A DNA stretch of 16,429 nucleotides from Megamonas hypermegale_A (GTDB lineage Bacteria; Bacillota; Negativicutes; Selenomonadales; Selenomonadaceae), in NCBI RefSeq assembly GCF_030371585.1, contig NZ_JAUDCE010000042.1; one strand, 5' to 3'. Positions 7,128 to 14,818 of the stretch are shown here, one piece after another (the stretch's first letter is position 1; every line of letters starts with the position of its first letter). The notes under the pieces were generated by a model. The model was not told where the DNA came from and did no database searches. It worked only from the letters and a program-made list of their open reading frames with translations. The position numbers were made by a program, and so were the translations under genes.

Positions 7128-7149
7128 ATTATCTTAATATTATCTTAAT
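7128..7149 (+). promoter_or_regulatory. Tandem 11-bp direct repeat upstream of kdpD, candidate response-regulator site
   Basis: ATTATCTTAAT occurs twice back to back (7128-7138, 7139-7149) with no mismatch. OmpR/PhoB-family regulators, to which KdpE belongs, bind as head-to-tail dimers to direct repeats spaced about one helical turn apart (11 bp here). The site is about 43 bp upstream of a TATAAT at 7192-7197 and 80 bp before the kdpD start. KdpE autoregulation is inferred. Confidence 0.55.
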
Positions 7150-7157
7150 ATCAAAAT

Positions 7158-7197
7158 AACCACCTTCATATCACAGTAAGGTGGTTTATGTTATAAT
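7158..7197 (+). promoter_or_regulatory. Inverted repeat and -10 element of the kdpDE promoter
   Basis: AACCACCTT (7158-7166) and AAGGTGGTT (7178-7186) form a perfect 9-bp inverted repeat with an 11-nt spacer. TATAAT follows at 7192-7197, 16 bases before the AGGAGG of kdpD. No good -35 exists at the expected spacing (7169-7174); the inverted repeat occupies that place. This suggests an operator or an activator-dependent promoter. Confidence 0.5.
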
Positions 7198-7228
7198 AAA
7201 GCAAAATATGTACAGGAGGAAAAGCCTG

Positions 7229-9910
7229 TTGAAAAACTACAGAACATCATTTCAACTTCAATCGAATGTTCCTGAAAAAGGACATTTAAAAATATTTTTT
7301 GGATATGCTGCCGGGGTTGGAAAAACTTACGCCATGCTCAAGGCTGCACATCAGGCAAAAAAACAGGGCACGGATGTAGTCGTCGGTTATATTGAACGCC
7401 ATACCCGTCCTGATACACTGGCATTACTGGACGGACTGGAACAAATTCCAGTAAAAAAAGTAATGTATAAAGGAATTGAATTAAATGAATTTGACTTAGA
7501 TGGTGCTTTAAAACGCCATCCAAAACTTTTATTAGTTGACGAACTTGCTCACAGTAATGCTGTCGAATGCCGCCATACCAAACGATATCAGGATGTGGAA
7601 GAATTACTACGAGCCGGTATTGATGTCTATACAACCGTAAATGTTCAGCATCTTGAATCCTTAAATGACCTTATAGCTTCCATTACACATATTACAGTTA
7701 ACGAACGAATTCCAGACTCCATCTTTGATTCTGCCGATCAAGTGGAATTGGTAGATATAGAACCTGACGATTTAATTGTACGATTGCACTCTGGCAAAGT
7801 TTATCAAAAAAGCCAAGCAGTTCGTGCTTTAAATCACTTTTTTCAAAAAGATAATCTGGCTGCACTTCGCGAAATAATAATGCGTCGAACAGCCGATTAT
7901 TTAAACAGGAAAGCTCAAAAAACAGAAAATGAAACTGCTGCAAAAGCAGGAGAACATATTTTGACATGTCTTTCCAGTTCTCCATCAAATGCAAAAGTTA
8001 TTCGTACCGCCGCCCGTATGGCGGAAGCGTTTCATAGCGGTTTTACTGCCTTATTTGTTGAAACTGCAGAAATAAAAGAGCTCAAAGGCGATAATTTAAA
8101 ACGGTTACGCGATAATATGCGGCTTGCCGAACAGTTAGGAGCACGAATTGCAACAGTATATGGCGAAGACCCTGCTGTCCAGATTGCTGAGTATGCTAAA
8201 GCCAGCGGAATTACAAAAATTGTTCTAGGCAGGACTAACCATAAAACAGCTCCATTCATGAAAAGTAAAACTCTAATTGATCGTCTTATCGGTCTTATGG
8301 AAAATATCGACATATATATTATTCCAGATATTCAACCTCTATACAAAAAAAGAAAAACTTTACTTCGTAATACAAAACAAGAATTTAATTGGCATGACCT
8401 TTTAAAAGCTATATTAATTATTATTGCAGCAACAGGCATAAGCTTTGCATTTTATGAATTCGGCTTACGTGAAGCCAATATTATTATTGTTTATCTTTTA
8501 GGTGTATTGCTTACAGCAATTTGGACAAGCGGATATCTCTACGGAATACTGGTTTCTCTGCTAAGCGTTGTATTTTTCAACTTTTTCTTTACACTTCCCC
8601 GTTTTTCCTTAACAGCTGTCGACCCGAACTACCCTATTACATTTTTTGTAATGTTACTAGCAAGCTGCATTTCCTGTTCTCTTGCTACTCGTGTAAAAAG
8701 ACAGGCACGCCAATCCGCTCAAAGAGCATATTATATGGAACTTTTGATGAACAGCACTCAAAAAATACAACAAGGCAGAAATGAACAGGAAATTATTCAG
8801 ATTGCTGCAAAACAAATAGAAACCCTTCTAAACCGTCCTATCTTATATGCTCTATTAGAAAAAAATCAGCAGATAACCTTTCAAGTTTATCCGTCTTCTG
8901 AAACCAAAAGAATTATGAAAACAATGACAACGGAAGAACTTGGAATAGCCGACTGGGTTGCCAAAAATGACAAACATGCCGGTGCTACTACCAACACGTT
9001 GTCCCATGCGCAAAACTTATATCTATCAGTCCGCGGAAACCAAGAAGTTATGGCTGTTGTAGGTATACCGTTGAAATTTTATCCATCTTTAGATACTTTT
9101 GAAAAAAATCTCTTAATTTCCATACTGGACAGTTGCGGTCTGGTTTTAGAACGAAGAAAACTGCGAATGGAAAAACAGCAAGCTGAAATAGAAACCCAAC
9201 GTGAACAGTTACGAGCAAATCTTTTGAGAGCTATATCTCATGATTTGCGTACTCCACTTACTAGCATCAGCGGTAATGCTGGTGTTCTGATGGAAAAAAG
9301 TATTTCTCTTACTGAAAATAAAAAACAGGAAATGTACCGTTCTATTTATGATGATTCCATGTGGCTTGTCAACTTAACAGAAAACTTGCTGTCTATCACA
9401 AGACTGGAAAACGGCACAATGCATCTGAATATGCGAGCTGAACTGATTGATGATGTTTTCCGCGAAGCTCTTTCTCATGTAGACCGAAAATCATCTGAGC
9501 ATGATATTGTCATTAATCTTTCAAATGATATGCTTATGGCTAACATGGATGTCCGCCTTATTGTACAAGTTATTATCAACATCATAAATAATGCTATTAA
9601 ATACACACCGGTAAATTCTCATATCTGCATATCAGCTGAAAAAAAAGGAAAAATGGTTGAAATTCAGATTTCGGATGATGGCCCTGGTATTTCAGATGAA
9701 GCAAAGCAGCATCTTTTTGATATGTTTTGCACGGCAAATACCGAAAATATCAGTACAGACAGCCGTCGTGGATTAGGTCTCGGATTAAGTCTTTGCAAAT
9801 CTATTATAGAAGCTCATGGAGGTACTATTTTAGTTAGCGATAATAAGCCTCATGGAGCATTGTTTTCCTTTACACTGCCTTTAGAGGAGGTACAAATTCA
9901 AAATGTATAA
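7229..9910 (+). CDS. kdpD: Sensor histidine kinase KdpD
   Basis: Membrane sensor kinase of the Kdp potassium system. With start TTG 7229 (AGGAGG at 7214-7219, 9 bases away) it is 893 residues, close to E. coli KdpD. An open frame extends back to GTG 7181 but has no ribosome site there. Domains in order: KdpD N-terminal ATP-binding domain with Walker A GYAAGVGKT (25-33) and DELAH (104-108); universal-stress-protein domain at about 240-375; four membrane helices at about 388-490; a GAF-like domain at about 515-645; HisKA with ISHDLRTPLT, phospho-acceptor His671; and HATPase with NNAIKYTP, DDGPGIS and RRGLGLGLSL. The USP domain holds SSS (249-251), exactly 20 residues, then FTALF (272-276), matching the c-di-AMP motif SxS-X20-FTAxY reported for S. 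aureus KdpD except Tyr to Phe. It overlaps kdpE by 8 bases. No disruption seen. Confidence 0.97.
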   Translation: MKNYRTSFQLQSNVPEKGHLKIFFGYAAGVGKTYAMLKAAHQAKKQGTDVVVGYIERHTRPDTLALLDGLEQIPVKKVMYKGIELNEFDLDGALKRHPKLLLVDELAHSNAVECRHTKRYQDVEELLRAGIDVYTTVNVQHLESLNDLIASITHITVNERIPDSIFDSADQVELVDIEPDDLIVRLHSGKVYQKSQAVRALNHFFQKDNLAALREIIMRRTADYLNRKAQKTENETAAKAGEHILTCLSSSPSNAKVIRTAARMAEAFHSGFTALFVETAEIKELKGDNLKRLRDNMRLAEQLGARIATVYGEDPAVQIAEYAKASGITKIVLGRTNHKTAPFMKSKTLIDRLIGLMENIDIYIIPDIQPLYKKRKTLLRNTKQEFNWHDLLKAILIIIAATGISFAFYEFGLREANIIIVYLLGVLLTAIWTSGYLYGILVSLLSVVFFNFFFTLPRFSLTAVDPNYPITFFVMLLASCISCSLATRVKRQARQSAQRAYYMELLMNSTQKIQQGRNEQEIIQIAAKQIETLLNRPILYALLEKNQQITFQVYPSSETKRIMKTMTTEELGIADWVAKNDKHAGATTNTLSHAQNLYLSVRGNQEVMAVVGIPLKFYPSLDTFEKNLLISILDSCGLVLERRKLRMEKQQAEIETQREQLRANLLRAISHDLRTPLTSISGNAGVLMEKSISLTENKKQEMYRSIYDDSMWLVNLTENLLSITRLENGTMHLNMRAELIDDVFREALSHVDRKSSEHDIVINLSNDMLMANMDVRLIVQVIINIINNAIKYTPVNSHICISAEKKGKMVEIQISDDGPGISDEAKQHLFDMFCTANTENISTDSRRGLGLGLSLCKSIIEAHGGTILVSDNKPHGALFSFTLPLEEVQIQNV

Positions 9911-10601
9911 ACCCAAAATTCTTGTGGTAGAAGATGATCCTGCTATTACCAATTTAATTCGTACAACTTTGGATACACAAGAATATCAGTATCATACAGC
10001 AAAAAACGGAGCCAGTGCCATTATTGAAGTTGTTTCTTATAATCCAGATGTTATCATACTGGACTTAGGACTGCCGGATATGGATGGAGTAGAGATTATC
10101 CGTAAAGTTAGAGGTTGGAGCAATATACCGATTATTGTCGTAAGTGCCCGAAGTGAAGATCAAGATAAAGTCGATGCTTTAGATACAGGTGCAGATGATT
10201 GTCTGACGAAACCATTCAGTATAGATGAATTTCTGGCCCGACTTCGTGTAGCACTGCGTCGCAGCAGAACGGAAAAAACAAATTCTGTAGAAGAAACAGC
10301 CCTGTATCACAACGGAGAATTATGTATTGACTATGCAGCCGGTTGTGCCTATATGGCAAAAAAAGAAATTCATCTTACTCCTATTGAATACAAGCTCCTT
10401 TGCGTACTTGCAAAAAACACAGGAAAAGTACTTACTCATAATTATATTTTGAAAGAAGTATGGGGTGTTGCCATTGTTACCGATATTCCCTCCCTTCGTG
10501 TCTTTATGGCTACCTTGCGCAAAAAAATAGAACGTAATCCATCTGCTCCCAAATACATTCAGACTCATATTGGTGTTGGATACCGTATGATTAGACAGTA
10601 A
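9903..10601 (+). CDS. kdpE: Response regulator KdpE
   Basis: OmpR-family transcription factor of 232 residues, partner of KdpD and activator of kdpFABC. The receiver domain (1 to about 120) has the acidic pair near Glu10-Asp12, phospho-acceptor Asp54 in VIILDLGLPDMDG, the switch Ser in IIVVSARS, and Lys in TKPF. The C-terminal winged helix (about 130-230) has LTPIEYKLLCVLAKNTGKVL and ends with THIGVGYRM. The start overlaps the end of kdpD; AGGAGG at 9885-9890 lies inside kdpD, 12 bases before ATG. A strong terminator follows, so kdpDE forms its own transcript ahead of the structural genes rather than trailing them as in E. coli. Confidence 0.97.
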   Translation: MYKPKILVVEDDPAITNLIRTTLDTQEYQYHTAKNGASAIIEVVSYNPDVIILDLGLPDMDGVEIIRKVRGWSNIPIIVVSARSEDQDKVDALDTGADDCLTKPFSIDEFLARLRVALRRSRTEKTNSVEETALYHNGELCIDYAAGCAYMAKKEIHLTPIEYKLLCVLAKNTGKVLTHNYILKEVWGVAIVTDIPSLRVFMATLRKKIERNPSAPKYIQTHIGVGYRMIRQ

Positions 10602-10615
10602 TCAATCATTATTAG

Positions 10616-10643
10616 CCGTCCGCTTATTGCGGACGGTTTTTTT
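10616..10643 (+). terminator. Intrinsic terminator after kdpE
   Basis: CCGTCCGC (10616-10623) pairs perfectly with GCGGACGG (10629-10636) around a 5-nt loop and is followed by seven T. It separates kdpDE from the kdpF-containing unit. Confidence 0.95.
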
Positions 10644-10660
10644 ATTTTAAAACAACTTTT

Positions 10661-10725
10661 CTTTATACATCTTTAATCCTCATACCAAAATGTTAAGCGC
10701 GCCTTCATAGCCTATATGATAATAT
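10661..10725 (+). promoter_or_regulatory. kdpFABC promoter region: Likely promoter/KdpE control region of the kdp structural unit
   Basis: CTTTA repeats at 10661 and 10671 (10-bp spacing). The segment ATCTTTAAT (10669-10677) resembles the ATCTTAAT repeated upstream of kdpD. As I recall it, the E. coli KdpE site is also a TTTATA...TTTACA repeat. A candidate -10, TAATAT (10720-10725), is preceded by TGA (extended -10) and has no good -35, as expected for an activator-dependent promoter. No riboswitch fold was recognised between the kdpE terminator and the first start. Confidence 0.45.
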
Positions 10726-10758
10726 TTCATACAGAAAGTTACAAAGGAGGAACCCTTC

Positions 10759-10857
10759 ATGATGGATTTCATCATAATTGCAATTCTAGCATTTTGCATC
10801 GGGTTAGTTATTCTGCTAATTAACTGGTGTCAAAAACAGGTAGATAAAAATGAATAA
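10759..10857 (+). CDS. 32-aa single-helix membrane peptide upstream of kdpF
   Basis: A short gene too small for most ORF callers. AAAGGAGG (10743-10750) sits 8 bases before ATG 10759; a second ATG follows at once (10762). It encodes one hydrophobic helix (MDFIIIAILAFCIGLVILLI) followed by a polar tail starting NWCQKQVDK. Its stop codon TAA runs into the AAGGAGG of kdpF, so the two are probably translationally coupled. Position and shape suggest an accessory peptide of the Kdp complex; small unnamed ORFs just before kdpF occur in other kdp operons to my knowledge, but I know no function. It is clearly distinct from KdpF, which follows. Confidence 0.75.
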   Translation: MMDFIIIAILAFCIGLVILLINWCQKQVDKNE

Positions 10858-10869
10858 GGAGGAAAATCC

Positions 10870-10947
10870 GTGATTATTTTAGGAAGCATTGCTTTATTAC
10901 TGGGTATATATTTAACATACGCACTTCTTCACCCAGAAAAATTTTAA
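10870..10947 (+). CDS. kdpF: KdpF, small subunit of the K+-transporting ATPase
   Basis: A 25-residue single-helix peptide starting at GTG (AGGAGG at 10858-10863). Its end YLTYALLHPEKF matches the KdpF family signature (E. coli ends YLVYALINAEAF). In E. coli KdpF stabilises the KdpABC complex in the inner membrane. It lies 17 bases before kdpA. It is intact. Confidence 0.9.
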   Translation: MIILGSIALLLGIYLTYALLHPEKF

Positions 10948-10964
10948 GGCAGGAGGAAATAAAT

Positions 10965-12728
10965 GTGTTACAAATTGTTCTATCCCTTCTAATTTATTTA
11001 ATAATAGTAATTCCCGTAGGTATTTATGTTTATCATATTGCTACCGGAAAGCATACTTTTGCAGACCCTTTATTCAATTGTATAGACAATATTATTTATA
11101 AAATTTGTGCTATCAATCCTAAAAATGGCATGAATTGGAAAAAATATATTATTTCTTTATTTATAACCAATGCAATTATGATGCTGTTAGGATACTTTAT
11201 TTTACGTATTCAAAGTATCAGTCTTTTTAATCCGAACAATATCGGAAATATGGAAGAGATCCTTGCTTTCAATACTATTATCAGCTTCATAACCAATACA
11301 AATTTACAACACTACTCAGGTGAAACCGGTCTATCCTACTTATCGCAGATGCTGGTTATCATATTTATGATGTTTACGTCTGCCGCAAGCGGCTATGCCG
11401 CATGTATAGCTTTCATTAGAGGTCTAGCTGGTGAAACAAAAGATAATGTTGGCAACTTTTTCTCAGATCTCATCCGTATTACAACTCGTGTACTGCTCCC
11501 ATTCTCCATAATCGGTGGTTTACTACTGGTTTGGCAGGGAGTTCCGCAAAATTTTTCCGAAAATATAGTAGTAAATACTATTGAAGGTACAAAACAAATA
11601 ATTGCCATGGGACCTGTAGCCGCATTGGAAATTATCAAACATCTTGGTACGAATGGCGGTGGCTTCTTAGGTGCCAACTCATCTACACCGATTGAAAATC
11701 CGACAATTATCTCAAATTTAATAGAATTATACTCCATGATGCTTCTTCCAGGAGCTTGTGTAATAACTTTTGGAAAAATAATCAGTGAGCGTAAGAAAAA
11801 ATTAATGTCTGACTCCTGTTCAGACACTTCTATGCCTAATAATACACACAAAAGCTTAACAGCATGGATATTCGGTCATGAAGGCCGCAGTATTTTTGCA
11901 GCGATGGGAATAATTTTCATAATTGGACTTAGTGTATGCTTTTGGGCTGAAAGTCAGGGAAATCCTCTTCTTTCCAATATAGGATTAAATCAATCCATGG
12001 GAAGTATGGAAGGAAAAGAAGTCAGATTTGGTATTGCACAGTCAGCATTATTTACTACGACAACAACCTCTTTTACAACTGGTACTGTAAATAATATACA
12101 TGATACACTCACACCTTTGGGCGGCATGATTCCTATGCTCCATATGATGCTTAATGTGGTATTCGGCGGCAAAGGCGTCGGACTGATGAACATGCTTACT
12201 TATGCTATTTTAGCTGTGTTTATCTGCGGATTAATGATTGGACGTACACCGGAATATCTCGGCAAAAAAATTGAAGGCCGCGAAATGAAACTGGCTGCAT
12301 TATGTATTATCATTCATCCACTGTTAATTTTGGCATTTTCTGCTCTGGCTGTGGGTACTCCAGCCGGTTTAGCCGGTATCACCAATCCGGGATATCATGG
12401 ACTTTCGCAGGTTTTATACGAATTTGCATCTTCAGCTGCAAATAACGGTTCCGGCTTTGAAGGTTTTACAGATAACACCGTCTTTTGGAATATTTCTACA
12501 GGGCTGACCATGTTCTTTGGATGATATTTATCCATGGTATTACAATTAGCTATTGTAGGTTCTCTCATAAAGAAACGATTTATTAATGAAACATCCTGTA
12601 CACTCCACACGGATACTATGAGTTTTGCCATTATTTTGGTATTCATCGTTTATATTTTTGCTGCACTGACATTTTTCCCTGTATTGGCACTGGGTCCTAT
12701 TGCAGAACATTTAACGCTTTGGCATTAA
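10965..12728 (+). pseudogene. kdpA: kdpA, K+-binding/channel subunit, interrupted by in-frame TGA
   Basis: KdpA is the K+-translocating membrane subunit, related to the K+-channel superfamily. The GTG start at 10965 has AGGAGG at 10951-10956. All four selectivity-filter loops are present: TNTNLQHYSGETGLS (~111-124), GTNGGGFLGANS with Gly231-233, TTGTVNNIHD (Gly373), and AANNGSGF (~491-498). Codon 520 is TGA (12522-12524), after LTMFFG. The same frame continues with YLSMVLQLAIVGSL and ends LTFFPVLALGPIAEHL, the normal KdpA C-terminus. The family has GRF-type sequence there, so the ancestral codon was probably CGA (Arg), one C-to-T change away. The truncated product (519 aa) lacks the final membrane helix and about 68 residues. 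An ATG at 12534, 9 bases after the stop, could allow reinitiation of a 64-residue fragment. Full frame: 586 residues plus the stop codon. Confidence 0.93.
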
Positions 12729-12741
12729 GGAGGAATTTATT

Positions 12742-14805
12742 TTGAGCAAAAAAAATCAGAAATTGATAACGCCTGCTATTTTTCATCAGGCACTTATCAG
12801 TTCCTTTATCAAATTAAATCCAGCTTATATGATAAAAAATCCAGTCATGTTTGTAGTTGAAATCGGATTTTTTATTACCCTTGCTCTCTCGTTTTTCCCT
12901 AATCTTTTCGGAGATATCAGCTCGGATACAAATTTAAGAGCATATAATATTATTGTATGTATCGTGCTTCTTATCACAGTTTTATTTGCAAATTTTGCTG
13001 AAGCTGTAGCAGAAGGACGCGGTAAAGCACAGGCTGCCAGTCTGAAAAAGACACAAAAAGATACACAAGCTCATCTTCTGATGGCCGACGGAACGGAAAA
13101 AATTGTTTCGTCTAGTGAACTGAAAAAAGACGATATTGTCATTGTCCATGCCGGAGAAATAATTCCTGGCGACGGTGAAGTAATTGAAGGCATTGCCTCG
13201 GTGGACGAATCAGCTATTACAGGTGAATCCGCGCCTGTCGTACGAGAATCGGGCGGCGATTTCTGTTCTGTTACCGGCGGTACAACCATCATATCAGACT
13301 GGCTGAAAATCCGTATCACTTCCGATGCAGGTAACAGTTTTCTTGACCGCATGATTAAACTGGTAGAAGGAGCTTCCCGTAAAAAAACTCCTAATGAAAT
13401 TGCTTTAAATACTCTTCTTATTTCCCTTACAATTATTTTTCTAATTGTTATCGTTACATTATACCCTATTGGCTTATATTCCGGTGTTCAACTTCAAACT
13501 TCAACTTTAATTGCTTTAGCAGTTTGTCTTATTCCAACTACTATCGGCGGTCTGCTTTCAGCTATCGGCATTGCAGGTATGGACCGTGTAACCCGGTTCA
13601 ACGTCATTGCTATGTCCGGTAAAGCCGTAGAGGCCTGCGGTGATGTAGATACTATGATTCTTGATAAAACAGGAACTATCACTTACGGCAATCGACTGGC
13701 GGCTGATTTCTTCCCGATGAAAGATGTTAACCGCAGTGAACTGATACGTTGTGCAGCACTTGCCAGTCTGCGAGATGATACACCAGAAGGAAAATCCACA
13801 TTGGAACTTGCCCGCCATCTGGGAGATAAAAGTCAGGAAATATCTGATACAGAATACATTGAATTTACAGCTCAGACCCGTATGAGCGGCATTAATTTAC
13901 CGGACGGTACAAAAATTCGCAAAGGTGCTGCCGAAACGATTGAACAGTATGTAAAATCTTTAGGCGGAACAATTCCTGCCGAACTGTCAGAACAAGTAAA
14001 CAGAATATCCAGTCTTGGCGGTACACCGCTTACAGTTTGTGAAAACAATCAGATTTTAGGCGTCATTTATCTTAAAGATACTGTAAAACCGGGCATGGTG
14101 GAACGTTTTGAACGTTTACGTGCAATCGGTATCAAAACAATTATGTGTACCGGTGATAATCCGCTGACTGCGGCGACTATTGCCAAAGAAGCAGGTGTTG
14201 ACGGATTTATCGCTGAATGCAAACCGGAAGATAAAATAAATGTCATAAAAAAGGAACAGGCAGATGGAAAAATTGTCGCAATGACCGGCGATGGTACAAA
14301 TGATGCTCCTGCTCTGGCTCAGGCGAATGTAGGGCTTGCCATGAACAGCGGCACTACAGCTGCAAAAGAAGCTACCAACATGGTGGATCTTGACTCTGAC
14401 CCTACTAAAATTCTTGAAGTTGTAGAAATCGGTAAACAGCTTTTGATTACACGCGGCAGTCTTACTACTTTCTCTATTGCAAACGATATAGCAAAATATT
14501 TTGCTATTATTCCTGCCATGTTTATGATAGCTATACCTGAACTCAGTCTATTAAATATTATGCATCTAGCAACACCATACAGTGCTATTTTATCAGCATT
14601 AATATTTAATGCCCTTATTATTCCTTGCCTAATTCCTTTAGCTATAAAGGGTGTAAAATACCGCCCGATGTCTTCTGGAAAACTGCTTGCAAGAAATATG
14701 ATGATTTATGGTCTTGGCGGCGTTATTACTCCATTCATAGGAATTAAGCTTATTGATATGATAATTGCCTCATTACTTTTAAATATTGGCATAATCGGAC
14801 TTTAA
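12742..14805 (+). CDS. kdpB: KdpB, P-type ATPase subunit
   Basis: Catalytic, ATP-hydrolysing subunit of the Kdp K+ pump, 687 residues (E. coli 682). The start is TTG 12742; AAGGAGG (12727-12733) overlaps the kdpA stop and is 8 bases away. P-type ATPase motifs are complete: actuator TGES (160-163), phosphorylation site DKTGT with Asp308, KGAAE in the nucleotide-binding domain, CTGDNPLTA, and GDGTNDAPAL in the hinge. Ser163 aligns with E. coli Ser162, the residue of inhibitory phosphorylation. Membrane helices frame the cytosolic domains, with FSIANDIAKYF toward the C-terminal group. No frame or stop disruption is seen, in contrast to its partners kdpA and kdpC. Confidence 0.97.
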   Translation: MSKKNQKLITPAIFHQALISSFIKLNPAYMIKNPVMFVVEIGFFITLALSFFPNLFGDISSDTNLRAYNIIVCIVLLITVLFANFAEAVAEGRGKAQAASLKKTQKDTQAHLLMADGTEKIVSSSELKKDDIVIVHAGEIIPGDGEVIEGIASVDESAITGESAPVVRESGGDFCSVTGGTTIISDWLKIRITSDAGNSFLDRMIKLVEGASRKKTPNEIALNTLLISLTIIFLIVIVTLYPIGLYSGVQLQTSTLIALAVCLIPTTIGGLLSAIGIAGMDRVTRFNVIAMSGKAVEACGDVDTMILDKTGTITYGNRLAADFFPMKDVNRSELIRCAALASLRDDTPEGKSTLELARHLGDKSQEISDTEYIEFTAQTRMSGINLPDGTKIRKGAAETIEQYVKSLGGTIPAELSEQVNRISSLGGTPLTVCENNQILGVIYLKDTVKPGMVERFERLRAIGIKTIMCTGDNPLTAATIAKEAGVDGFIAECKPEDKINVIKKEQADGKIVAMTGDGTNDAPALAQANVGLAMNSGTTAAKEATNMVDLDSDPTKILEVVEIGKQLLITRGSLTTFSIANDIAKYFAIIPAMFMIAIPELSLLNIMHLATPYSAILSALIFNALIIPCLIPLAIKGVKYRPMSSGKLLARNMMIYGLGGVITPFIGIKLIDMIIASLLLNIGIIGL

Positions 14806-14818
14806 AAAGGATGAATTT

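Noticed and set aside
7181..7228. Longer N-terminus for KdpD starting at GTG 7181
   Set aside because: That start lies inside the inverted repeat, before the likely -10 element, and has no ribosome site. TTG 7229 has AGGAGG and gives the usual family length.
10648..10758. c-di-AMP (ydaO-type) or other riboswitch ahead of the kdp structural genes
   Set aside because: The stretch is short and AT-rich with no matching conserved blocks or pseudoknot-like pairing.
12522..12557. TGA as selenocysteine, with a weak hairpin at 12541-12557 as its signal
   Set aside because: The family has Arg at this place, the hairpin is a 6-bp AT-rich stem explained by codons, and no selenocysteine genes are in view.
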